A DNA stretch of 7,434 bases, taken from the NCBI GenBank assembly GCA_040877875.1, contig JBBDNC010000022.1, positions 1 through 7,434 of the forward strand. The letters run 5' to 3'. A program made the position numbers and the translations under genes. Positions 1 through 6,321 of the stretch are shown here, piece after piece; positions within the stretch are counted from its first letter, which is position 1, and every line of letters begins with the position of its first letter. A model generated the notes under the pieces. The model did no database searches and was not told the DNA's origin. It worked only from the letters and a program-made list of their open reading frames with translations. Source of the DNA: JBBDNC01 sp040877875. GTDB taxonomy: Bacteria; Bacteroidota; Rhodothermia; Balneolales; Balneolaceae.

Positions 1-2
1 CG

Positions 3-374
3 ATCAACCTCTCCTATTTCGATGTACGGGATCTTGGCGGCAATGCCCAGCCTCACAATTCCTATCTGAATATTTTAACCCGATTCGGGGTCGTGATCTT
101 TCCGCTTTTTCTCTATGCCGTGTGGAAACCGTTTGAGCGGTTCCTGGTGCTGCTCCGCCAGAGGAAATCGCGGAATATCAATTTCAATGGCCTCCTCCTT
201 ATCGCTGGCCTGCTTGTCCTTATGTATGTGTTTGCCTTTTTTAATGTGGTGCTGGAATCCCCGCACCACTCTTTTCCGTTTTGGCTGGCCGTCGGGTTGA
301 TCCTGAACTACGGACGCAAGAGAAACAGCATGCCGGAGAAGATACGGCTGAGCAAAGCAGAGGAGCCGACATGA
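3..374 (+). CDS. O-antigen ligase / polymerase-like membrane protein, C-terminal part (5' end outside window)
   Basis: The frame is open from base 3 to a TGA at 372-374, giving the last 123 residues of a protein whose start lies left of the window. The visible part begins with a stretch containing PHNSYLNILTRFG, which matches the conserved loop-and-helix segment of the O-antigen ligase/Wzy superfamily (PF04932-type), where a His-Asn-Ser/Thr pattern precedes a membrane helix. Two hydrophobic segments follow (roughly residues 28-40 and 63-82 of the visible part), separated by a basic stretch (RQRKSRN). A third short hydrophobic patch comes before a basic, charged C-terminal tail. In this family such proteins join finished glycans to lipid A-core or another acceptor, or polymerise repeat units, on the periplasmic side of the inner membrane. 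Which of the two this protein does cannot be decided from the tail. The stop overlaps the next gene's start (ATGA), so the two are probably co-transcribed and translationally coupled. Confidence 0.72.
   Translation: MNLSYFDVRDLGGNAQPHNSYLNILTRFGVVIFPLFLYAVWKPFERFLVLLRQRKSRNINFNGLLLIAGLLVLMYVFAFFNVVLESPHHSFPFWLAVGLILNYGRKRNSMPEKIRLSKAEEPT
361..365 (+). promoter_or_regulatory. Ribosome binding site of the fused glycosyltransferase gene
   Basis: AGGAG lies five bases before the ATG at 371. It is the clearest Shine-Dalgarno sequence in the window. It favours 371 as the start over an in-frame ATG at 281, which would add 30 hydrophilic residues overlapping the preceding gene and unlike any glycosyltransferase N-terminus. 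Confidence 0.6.
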
Positions 375-2368
375 AGATCCTACAGGTTCATAATCTATAT
401 CGGGAGGCCGGTGGCGAGGATGTGGTGGCCAGGCTGGAAGCGGAGCTGTTGAGCGGCGAACACGAGGTGGACCGGTGGCTGCTGGATAACACGGAGGAAT
501 TGCAGAGTTTGATTGCAAGAGTAAAATTATTGTTTACGACTCACTATTCCGGTCGAACCCGGAGGAAAGCGGCGGACAGACTCAGATCGGGGAACTATGG
601 CCTGATGCACGTTCATAATTTTTTTCCGCTTTTTACCCCTTCTGTTTTTGATGCGGCCAGGGAACTCGGAATTCCCTCTGTCCTTACGCTGCACAACTAC
701 AGGCTGATCCATCCGAACGGAATGTTGTTTCACGACGGGGAGATTGATGAGCGGAGTGTGAAGGGAAGTGCGTGGTCATGTGTGAGAGATGGAGTTTATC
801 GTGATTCGGTTTTTCAGACGGCTGTTGTTGCACACATGATTGAGTACCATCGCAGGCGGGGGACATGGGAGCGGGTACCGGATCTCTTTATCGCCTTGTC
901 GAATTTTGCCAAAAAGAAATTAAGTGAAGGTGGAATTCCGGCCGAGCGAATTGTCGTTAAACCTAATTTTGTGAAGGATCCCGGTGAAGCATATTTCCAC
1001 GAGAATCCTATGAGCCGTTCCAATGACTCCCCCCGGTTTCTGTATGTGGGTCGCATCAGCAGTGAAAAAGGAATCGAGGACCTGGTCGATACCTGGATGG
1101 ATCGTGATATCGGATATGAATTGCGTATTGCAGGAGTGGGGCCGGAAAAAGATCGGCTCCAAAAACGTACATCGGATAATAATCGGATCCAGTGGCTGGG
1201 ATATTTGAAACGTAAGGAGATATTGAAAGAGATGTCTGCCGCGACAGCCCTGATTTTCCCCTCGCGATGGTATGAAGGGTATCCTATGACTTTGATTGAG
1301 GCCCTGTCAACCGGCTGTCCGGTACTTACGACGAACATCGGCAGTCAGGCGGAGATCATAGAGCATGAAAAAACCGGTTTGCACGTATTGCCGGGGGATC
1401 CGGAGAGCATGACTGAAGCTGTACATCGCCTGTCGAAGCAACCGGACTTTACCGGACACCTGTCTGCGAATGCCAGGCAGGCGTATCTTGACCGGAATAC
1501 ACCTGAAGCTAACTACAGGCAGCTTGTGGAGATCTATCAACAGGCAAGGTCCCTGGTGAAAAGTTCTTCATCCGTTGTCAATAACAGGGAGGGTAATAGG
1601 AGTTCGGCCCCGGACACTACGGAGGTTCTGGGAATTCCCCTCTTCAACAAGTCGATCCGGTTGGCCGCGGAACAGATCATTGAAGAGTGTTCAGGGGAGA
1701 AAAACAATCATTGCATCAGTGCTACCGGTGCACATGGAATCGTCTATGCTTTTAAAAACCCCTTGTTTAAAAATCTTTTACAGTCGTTTTATATGAACCT
1801 GCCTGATGGTATGCCGGCCGTTTGGGTAGGCCGGGCGAAAGGAGCCAGGGAGATGGAGCGCTGTTATGGGCCGGATTTCTTTGCCCGTATGATGTCTGAG
1901 ACGGCAGGACATCCTCTGAAACATTTTTTTTGTGGCGGGAGGGAAGGGGTGCCGGAAAAATTGAAGGACGTCTGTGAAACCGTCTTTGGTAACCGGAATA
2001 TCTGTGGAACTTACTCTCCGCCGTTCAGGGAGATCGGCGGGTATGATTATGAGGAAATTGCCCGCCAAATCAATGAAGCAGGTGCTCATATCGTTTGGAT
2101 CGGTATCAGTACCCCGAAGCAGGAACAGTTTGCAGCACGGCTGGCCGAACATACCGATGTGCATTTTTTGATCACTGTTGGGGCGGCTTTTGATTTCCAT
2201 ATTGGAAACATCAGGCAGGCCCCTAAATGGATGCAACAGTCGGGACTGGAATGGTTTTTCAGATTATGCATGGAACCGAGAAGATTAATGCGAAGGTATA
2301 TTGAGATCGTACCCTTATTTATCTATTATGCTCTATTGGATTTGATACGGTTTAACTTAAAAAAATGA
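371..2368 (+). CDS. Two-domain glycosyltransferase: GT4 domain fused to GT26 (WecG/TagA/CpsF) domain
   Basis: 665 residues from the ATG at 371, chosen because MKILQVHN is the usual first beta-strand of GT4 enzymes and AGGAG precedes it. Residues 1 to about 395 form a GT-B fold GT4 glycosyltransferase: a Gly-rich GGED loop near the N-terminus, TLHNYRLIHPNG around 106-117, the second-domain start FLYVGRISSEKG at 223-234, and the retaining-GT4 EX7E motif E302-E310 (YEGYPMTLIE). A Ser/Asn/Thr-rich linker (about 396-418) follows. Residues 419 to about 640 are a GT26 domain: LPDGMPAVW with the probable catalytic Asp479, ERCYGPDFF with Arg497, GTYSPPF at 546-552, the PKQE motif at 582-585, GAAFDF at 604-609 and APKWMQ at 617-622. 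The protein ends in an arginine-rich appendage (EPRRLMRRY) and a hydrophobic, amphipathic tail, fitting the membrane-binding C-terminus of TagA. GT26 enzymes typically move N-acetylmannosamine(uronate) or glucose from a UDP sugar to a polyprenyl-diphosphate-linked sugar, and GT4 enzymes are retaining transferases of varied specificity. It therefore probably performs two consecutive steps at the cytoplasmic face; the actual donors are unknown. It overlaps the preceding gene by four bases. Confidence 0.9.
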   Translation: MKILQVHNLYREAGGEDVVARLEAELLSGEHEVDRWLLDNTEELQSLIARVKLLFTTHYSGRTRRKAADRLRSGNYGLMHVHNFFPLFTPSVFDAARELGIPSVLTLHNYRLIHPNGMLFHDGEIDERSVKGSAWSCVRDGVYRDSVFQTAVVAHMIEYHRRRGTWERVPDLFIALSNFAKKKLSEGGIPAERIVVKPNFVKDPGEAYFHENPMSRSNDSPRFLYVGRISSEKGIEDLVDTWMDRDIGYELRIAGVGPEKDRLQKRTSDNNRIQWLGYLKRKEILKEMSAATALIFPSRWYEGYPMTLIEALSTGCPVLTTNIGSQAEIIEHEKTGLHVLPGDPESMTEAVHRLSKQPDFTGHLSANARQAYLDRNTPEANYRQLVEIYQQARSLVKSSSSVVNNREGNRSSAPDTTEVLGIPLFNKSIRLAAEQIIEECSGEKNNHCISATGAHGIVYAFKNPLFKNLLQSFYMNLPDGMPAVWVGRAKGAREMERCYGPDFFARMMSETAGHPLKHFFCGGREGVPEKLKDVCETVFGNRNICGTYSPPFREIGGYDYEEIARQINEAGAHIVWIGISTPKQEQFAARLAEHTDVHFLITVGAAFDFHIGNIRQAPKWMQQSGLEWFFRLCMEPRRLMRRYIEIVPLFIYYALLDLIRFNLKK

Positions 2369-2375
2369 ATGCGAC

Positions 2376-3353
2376 ATGAGTTCAAAAAAAGCCCTCGTAT
2401 GTGGAGCCGGCGGATTTATCGGCGGACACCTGGTCAATAGGTTAAAAGAGGAGGGGTACCGGGTAAACGGGATTGACTTGAAGGAAAATGAATTTGGAAA
2501 TAACAATGCCGATGATTTTGTGATCGGGGATCTTCGGGATCCGAAAGTTGTGAAATCGGTCGTAACCGATGATCTGGATGAAATTTATCAGTTAGCTGCA
2601 GATATGGGAGGGGCCGGTTTTATCTTTACCGGCGAAAATGACGCCGATATCATGCATAACAGCGCTCTGTGTAACCTGAATGTTTTGCACGAAGCCAGAT
2701 TGAAAGAGATTCCCAGGATCTTTTATTCATCGTCAGCTTGCATTTATCCGGAATACAACCAAATGGACCCGGACAATCCGAAATGCTCCGAGGAAAGTGC
2801 GTATCCGGCTGATCCGGATAGTGAATACGGATGGGAAAAGTTGTTTAGTGAGAGGCTTTACCTGAGTTACCAGAGAAATCACGGTATAGAAGTTAAAATT
2901 GCAAGGTTTCACAATATCTTCGGTCCGCAGGGTACGTGGGATGGCGGCCGTGAAAAAGCCCCTGCTGCAATTTGCAGAAAAGTTGCCCTGGCGGATGATG
3001 GAGGGGAAGTCGAAGTGTGGGGGGACGGTACACAAACCCGTTCATTTTTAATCATTGATGAATGTATTGAAGGGGTTCGTCGTTTGATGGAATCCGACTT
3101 TTCAGGCCCTGTGAATATCGGCTCGGCCGAGATGATCTCCATCCAGGATTTTACAAAGCTGGTGATCGATATTTCAGGGAAAGAATTGTCGATTGCAAAT
3201 ATCGAAGGGCCCACCGGTGTAGCCGGGCGGAATTCGGACAATGCCCTGATAAAAGAAAAACTCGGATGGGCTCCCTCGATTCCCTTGCGGAAAGGCGTGG
3301 AAAAGACCTACAACTGGATCGAGGAACAACTTCAGATAGCTCAGAATGCGTAG
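2376..3353 (+). CDS. GDP-mannose 3,5-epimerase-like NAD-dependent sugar-nucleotide epimerase
   Basis: 325 residues, an extended short-chain dehydrogenase/reductase. The N-terminal NAD(+)-binding loop is GAGGFIG (G10, G13, G16). The protein resembles plant GDP-mannose 3,5-epimerase along its length: AADMGGAGFI (74-83), SSSACIYPE (118-126), YGWEK (151-155), RFHNIFGPQGTWDGG (177-191), REKAPAA (192-198), WGDGTQTRSF (215-224), NIGS (247-250), GRNSDN (284-289) and IKEKLGWAP (292-300). The four residues known to act in Arabidopsis GME (Cys145, Tyr174, Lys178, Lys217) fall here at Cys122, Tyr151, Lys155 and Lys194, all shifted by exactly 23. The expected reaction is conversion of GDP-D-mannose to GDP-L-galactose, with GDP-L-gulose as the 5-epimer, via a 4-keto intermediate in the cytoplasm. 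In plants this feeds ascorbate and cell-wall synthesis; here the neighbours argue for supplying a sugar donor for a polysaccharide. It starts 7 bases after the preceding stop with no Shine-Dalgarno, probably in the same operon. Substrate is inferred from homology; a related epimerase activity is the main alternative. Confidence 0.88.
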   Translation: MSSKKALVCGAGGFIGGHLVNRLKEEGYRVNGIDLKENEFGNNNADDFVIGDLRDPKVVKSVVTDDLDEIYQLAADMGGAGFIFTGENDADIMHNSALCNLNVLHEARLKEIPRIFYSSSACIYPEYNQMDPDNPKCSEESAYPADPDSEYGWEKLFSERLYLSYQRNHGIEVKIARFHNIFGPQGTWDGGREKAPAAICRKVALADDGGEVEVWGDGTQTRSFLIIDECIEGVRRLMESDFSGPVNIGSAEMISIQDFTKLVIDISGKELSIANIEGPTGVAGRNSDNALIKEKLGWAPSIPLRKGVEKTYNWIEEQLQIAQNA

Positions 3354-3490
3354 ATGGCAGGGAGCAAAATATTAGCAGAACTCGAACGCCATACCCTCAG
3401 CCCTCTTCGCCTTTTCCTATAAAAAATTGTAAATAAGTCAAAAAGGGGCTAACTTTCCAGCTTTTACATAACGGCGCCCCATTATTTCCC
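3354..3490 (+). other. Intergenic region before the initiating sugar transferase gene
   Basis: The 137 bases between the epimerase and the sugar transferase become AT-rich from about 3413. They hold a weak candidate promoter (listed separately). A 5-bp GGGGC/GCCCC pairing with a 26-base loop is too weak to call a terminator. The gap is much longer than the junctions upstream, so the sugar transferase may begin a new transcript. Confidence 0.5.
3427..3457 (+). promoter_or_regulatory. Weak candidate Bacteroidota-type promoter of the sugar transferase gene
   Basis: TTG at 3427-3429, a 20-base spacer, and TAACTTTC at 3450-3457 resemble the Bacteroidota pattern TTG / about 19-21 bases / TAnnTTTG, with one mismatch in the last base of the -7 box. 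It lies 33 bases before the ATG at 3491. The match is imperfect and could be chance. Confidence 0.22.
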
Positions 3491-4087
3491 ATGAATGTAC
3501 AAGTAGAACAACAACTGACGGTTAGAGAACGGCTGATTCAAGAGGCTAAAAAAGAGGAGAAGACGAATGGTTTTATCAAACCGAATTATCTTTCTTCCGC
3601 TTTTCAAAAGCTTCATATCAGAGAATACCGGGGCAAACGGCTGTTTGACCTGATGTTCGGTTTTTTTGCCCTGATCGTATTTTTGATCGCAACTCCTTTT
3701 ATTGCATTGGGGATTAAACTTTCCTCGCCGGGNNNNNNNNNNNNNNNNNNNNNNNNNNNNNNNNNNNNNNNNNNNNNNNNNNNNNNNNNNNNNNNNNNNN
3801 NNNNNNNNNNNNNNNNNNNNNNNNNNNNNNNNCCGTATCCGGTGGATGAATGTGCCTACTGGAACTCCATGTTTGAAGATTTTTACTACAGATATGCTGT
3901 AAAACCCGGCATCACCGGTTATGCACAGGTCAAAGGATACAGGGGTGGAACTCTTGATGAAGAGCATATGCGCAAGCGGACCGACTATGATTTGATCTAT
4001 GTTCAAAAAAATACATTCTTCTTCGATACAAAAACCGTCCTGCTGACGGTCACGCAAATGGTGAATCTTGAGACGAATGGACATTAG
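3491..4087 (+). CDS. Initiating polyprenyl-phosphate hexose-1-phosphate transferase (bacterial sugar transferase family), interrupted by an assembly gap
   Basis: As displayed the frame has 198 codons, 34 of them covered or touched by Ns. Before the gap are a hydrophilic, charged N-terminus (1-48), the basic motif YRGKRLFDLMFG (46-57), one hydrophobic helix (about 55-75) and KLSSPG, the usual end of the membrane-embedded part of this family (PF02397-type). After the gap the frame resumes with PYPVDE, matching the residues after the conserved GPRP of WcaJ-like members, then VKPGITGYAQVKGYRG (137-152), LDEEHMRKRTDYDLIYV (155-171) and a hydrophobic, Asp/Lys-containing C-terminus typical of the family. 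These monotopic membrane enzymes transfer a sugar phosphate from a UDP sugar to undecaprenyl phosphate, the first step of polysaccharide assembly. The catalytic Asp-Glu pair and the FR(S/T)M and DELPQ segments are expected within the gap and cannot be checked. There are no extra N-terminal membrane helices or CoA-binding-like domain, so this is the short form. The start ATG has no Shine-Dalgarno. The sugar (glucose or galactose are common for the WcaJ-like type) is unresolved. Confidence 0.85.
   Translation: MNVQVEQQLTVRERLIQEAKKEEKTNGFIKPNYLSSAFQKLHIREYRGKRLFDLMFGFFALIVFLIATPFIALGIKLSSPXXXXXXXXXXXXXXXXXXXXXXXXXXXXXXXXXXPYPVDECAYWNSMFEDFYYRYAVKPGITGYAQVKGYRGGTLDEEHMRKRTDYDLIYVQKNTFFFDTKTVLLTVTQMVNLETNGH
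3733..3832. other. Assembly gap of 100 Ns
   Basis: There are exactly 100 unknown bases, a conventional placeholder for a scaffold join of unknown length. The reading frame happens to be kept across it. In WcaJ-like sugar transferases roughly 75-80 residues usually separate SSPG from the GPRP proline, while the Ns allow only about 33. The real missing sequence is therefore probably more than 200 bases, and all coordinates after the gap are relative. Confidence 0.97.
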
Positions 4088-4217
4088 TGTCAGGTATTTT
4101 CGGGGGGATTGAGATTTTCTTGAAAATTGTTTGTCAGCCGGCGGTTTGAATTCGGGTCCCGCACGTGTTTGATCTTCGGGCTGTCGAGTCAGGGTGAATA
4201 TTCATATTTAACAACTT
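4088..4217 (+). other. Intergenic region before the ABC transporter genes
   Basis: These 130 bases hold no supported gene. A perfect 10-bp palindrome TGAATATTCA (4195-4204) sits 13 bases before the next ATG and could be an operator, but nothing else supports that. I see no convincing terminator hairpin after the sugar transferase and no good TAnnTTTG box. Confidence 0.4.
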
Positions 4218-5486
4218 ATGCACTCTCTCACATCTCTGCCGTCTGTCATATCCCTCTTTACGAACCAACCTTCGCGGCTCAATACGATCCTTCGGCTGGT
4301 ACCTGCTTTATTGTTAGGTACTTTGTTCCTGTCGATGGTCTACTTTTCAGATACCGGTTCCCGAACAGTTGTGATGCGGTATTTTCTGTTTGGCTATACC
4401 GGCCTGGTCGCATTTATCTTACCCTATATCAGTTTTCCGGAACAACAGCATACCCTGGTCCGTATTCTGAATTTATCTTCCCGCAAAATATTCCGGCTTT
4501 ACATCATTCGTCACCGGATGATTTGGGGAGTTCCGGCTTTCCTGATCCTGGTTATTGCTTTTGGAGGGCATACTGTAGAGCTGTTCAATGAATTTGCCGA
4601 TCGTTTCCTCCTGTTCCTTTACGGATTACTTTTTTTGTCGGGTATCTATACTTATGCTGCCTCGATCTATCTTAAAGTGGGGCCGGATTCACAGAAATGG
4701 AATGAGGGAAATAAAGGAATGAAGACCCGGCAACGGTTTGCAGAATACGGTAAGTATCCGCTTGATCCCGGATCGGTTCCAAGTATGATTGCTTCTGTTA
4801 AAATCACTGTGATCGGGATGATGGCCGTGGTATTGGGGGCAACGATGTATGGATGGGCGGGATTTGCCGGAGAGTTGTCGGTGGCTTTCTTTATTTTCCT
4901 TTTCGGCGGCTATTCAATTCTGAAACCGGCAGAGCAAACAGACCGCTATTTTTACCATACCCATTCTTTTTTCAGTGAATTTTTCGGAACCGGGCCGGGC
5001 CATTCGAGCGAAAGGGAGCCATTACAAGTCCGTCAACTCTGGTGGGTTCCTTTACGCTGGAAGACTCATAGCTGGGCTCTCATGCTTGAACTGGACCGGC
5101 GAATTCCCGCAGGCCGTATCCTCGCATTGGGACATCTGTTTGTCTGGGTCTTGGCCTATCAGCGACCGGATGAGAGGGTCCTGCTGATGATCTGGGCACT
5201 GTTTGCCGTATTCCACCACAGCCTTTTAATCTTTACGTCAGATGAATCCCTTGCCCCCCGCTGGTGGCTCCGGTATCTGGACCGATCCATTCACTGGAGT
5301 TTATCCCGCTTTTGGGTTCAGGTGAGGTGGATTCTGCCCCTGGCCTTGAGTATGGCAGTGATGAAGGGAGTATTCGGGGTTTTTGCCTGGATGCACGTGG
5401 GATGGGTCCTGATACTCTATCTGACGGCAGGAATACTCGCAGCCATGCTGACAACTTTTAACCAGGAACGACGATGGAATGCCTGA
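4218..5486 (+). CDS. Polytopic membrane protein, probable ABC transporter permease subunit
   Basis: 422 residues that I do not recognise as a named family. By eye there are about ten hydrophobic segments: near 25-42, 56-72, 103-117, 128-150, 190-210, 215-233, 298-314, 319-340, 370-390 and 392-412. Two longer hydrophilic loops stand out, about 153-188 (KVGPDSQKWNEGNKGMK onwards, with EYGKYPLDPGS) and about 236-297 (rich in His, Phe, Arg and Trp). The C-terminus is basic (FNQERRWNA). The role is inferred from its neighbour: an ABC ATPase gene overlaps its stop by 8 bases, the arrangement usual for a permease and its ATPase. Ten helices in one chain would fit a full-length or duplicated ABC-2-type transmembrane subunit, but no signature confirms this and no substrate can be proposed. 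The ATG at 4218 is chosen because the sequence just upstream is non-coding in character; no Shine-Dalgarno is present. A link to the polysaccharide genes upstream is possible but not shown. Confidence 0.72.
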   Translation: MHSLTSLPSVISLFTNQPSRLNTILRLVPALLLGTLFLSMVYFSDTGSRTVVMRYFLFGYTGLVAFILPYISFPEQQHTLVRILNLSSRKIFRLYIIRHRMIWGVPAFLILVIAFGGHTVELFNEFADRFLLFLYGLLFLSGIYTYAASIYLKVGPDSQKWNEGNKGMKTRQRFAEYGKYPLDPGSVPSMIASVKITVIGMMAVVLGATMYGWAGFAGELSVAFFIFLFGGYSILKPAEQTDRYFYHTHSFFSEFFGTGPGHSSEREPLQVRQLWWVPLRWKTHSWALMLELDRRIPAGRILALGHLFVWVLAYQRPDERVLLMIWALFAVFHHSLLIFTSDESLAPRWWLRYLDRSIHWSLSRFWVQVRWILPLALSMAVMKGVFGVFAWMHVGWVLILYLTAGILAAMLTTFNQERRWNA

Positions 5487-6159
5487 TATGAATCGACAAA
5501 TACTGAATGTGGACAAGGTCACCAAGCAGTATAAAGCCGGTCAGCCGGTATTTAAGGATATCTCCATGACCTTTGAACCGGGAGATGCCGTCGGACTCAT
5601 CGGTCCGAACGGGTCAGGCAAAACTACATTTTTAAAACTGGTTTCGGTGAATACATTTCCAACCGTCGGCAAAGTGAACTATGGAGATATGAATATCCAT
5701 CGGAACCCACATGAGTATCTGAAAAATGTGGGCCTGGTGCATGACGAAGAATCACTTCCGCAATATCTTTCAGCCATGGAACTGATGGAATGGGTCCTGC
5801 GGGCACGCAGTAAGTGGAAAGATCATTCCGGACAACGGATCTCCGATCTCTTTGACCGGCTCGAATTGGGGGAAGCCCGATATGATCAGGTGGGAACCTA
5901 TTCAACCGGGATGAAGAAAAAAGTCCAAATTGCAGCAGCCTTGATTACAGAACCTTCTGTATTGATCCTGGATGAACCATTACGAGGACTGGATCAGTCA
6001 TCAAAGGAAACATCGATTGAATTGTTTTCAGAAAGAATTCAGCAAGGAGTTATTTTTTTGATGGCCAGTCATGACAGAGAGGACATTCAATCGTTATTCA
6101 GCAGGGTACTTGAGTTCCCATTGGAATCCGGAAGTTTAAGGGAGGAAGCGGAGCACTAA
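5479..6159 (+). CDS. ABC transporter ATP-binding protein
   Basis: 226 residues, one complete ABC nucleotide-binding domain. Visible motifs are Walker A GPNGSGKT (42-49), the signature YSTGMKKK (141-148, a YSxGM form in place of LSGGQ), Walker B VLILDEP (161-167), the D-loop GLD (170-172) and the switch His198 in MASHDRED. Where the Q-loop glutamine is expected, after the beta-strand around 84-88, the sequence reads VGLVHDEE, so an acidic residue (about Asp89) takes its place. This resembles ABC-2-type exporter ATPases of the NatA/CcmA kind, many of which carry Glu there. The domain would sit at the cytoplasmic face and drive the membrane protein encoded directly upstream. Two in-frame starts are possible, ATG 5479 (overlapping the permease stop by 8 bases, with AGGA at 5464-5467) and ATG 5488; the mature domain begins about ILNVDKV either way. 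The chain ends soon after the H-loop with no C-terminal regulatory domain. The substrate is unknown. Confidence 0.92.
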   Translation: MPDMNRQILNVDKVTKQYKAGQPVFKDISMTFEPGDAVGLIGPNGSGKTTFLKLVSVNTFPTVGKVNYGDMNIHRNPHEYLKNVGLVHDEESLPQYLSAMELMEWVLRARSKWKDHSGQRISDLFDRLELGEARYDQVGTYSTGMKKKVQIAAALITEPSVLILDEPLRGLDQSSKETSIELFSERIQQGVIFLMASHDREDIQSLFSRVLEFPLESGSLREEAEH

Positions 6160-6321
6160 ATGTCCTCATCCGGTACCGTATTAGCAATCAGTGAGAAGTG
6201 ATTTAATTTTGATTTGAAAAACCTCTTCTAACTTGTAATCTTCAAGGGTTTTATCCATTCAATAAAATATGAGATCCTATTGATTGGAGAGATAAATTGG
6301 AAACAAATCTGATACAGGCTG
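6160..6321 (+). other. AT-rich intergenic region before the FNR gene
   Basis: These 162 bases separate the ABC transporter genes from the reductase gene. They contain a candidate promoter (listed separately), a perfect CGGTACCG palindrome at 6171-6178 with no loop, and an AT-rich leader. No small gene or clear terminator is visible. An in-frame TGA at 6310-6312 closes the reading frame just before the FNR start. Confidence 0.5.
6181..6211 (+). promoter_or_regulatory. Candidate Bacteroidota-type promoter of the FNR gene
   Basis: TAATTTTG at 6204-6211 is an exact match to the Bacteroidota -7 consensus TAnnTTTG. Nineteen bases upstream, TTAG at 6181-6184 is a one-mismatch form of the TTTG -33 element, at the expected spacing. 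Transcription would begin roughly at 6215-6220, giving a leader of about 100 bases before the ATG at 6322. The consensus is established for Bacteroidota; its use here is inference. Confidence 0.38.

Noticed and set aside
281..370. 30-residue N-terminal extension of the fused glycosyltransferase from the ATG at 281
   Set aside because: It overlaps the preceding membrane-protein gene in another frame and looks unlike a GT4 N-terminus. The ATG at 371 has a good AGGAG and begins with the expected first beta-strand.
3354..3422. 22-codon frame directly after the epimerase stop (beginning MAGSKILAEL)
   Set aside because: It has no ribosome binding site, no leader-peptide features such as regulatory codon runs, and no attenuator hairpin downstream.
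3445..3480. GGGGC/GCCCC inverted repeat before the sugar transferase
   Set aside because: The stem is only 5 bp with a 26-base loop and no T-run after it, so it is too weak for a terminator or structured leader.
4195..4204. Perfect palindrome TGAATATTCA close to the permease start
   Set aside because: A single 10-bp AT-rich palindrome is easily found by chance; no second copy or regulator gene is present.
4127..4591. 154-codon plus-strand frame overlapping the permease start
   Set aside because: It lies in a different frame from the convincing 422-residue membrane protein, and its Pro/Tyr/Ser-rich sequence is typical of an out-of-frame translation.
6171..6178. CGGTACCG palindrome after the ABC ATPase gene
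   Set aside because: It has no loop and no T-run, so it cannot act as an intrinsic terminator, and it is too short to call an operator.
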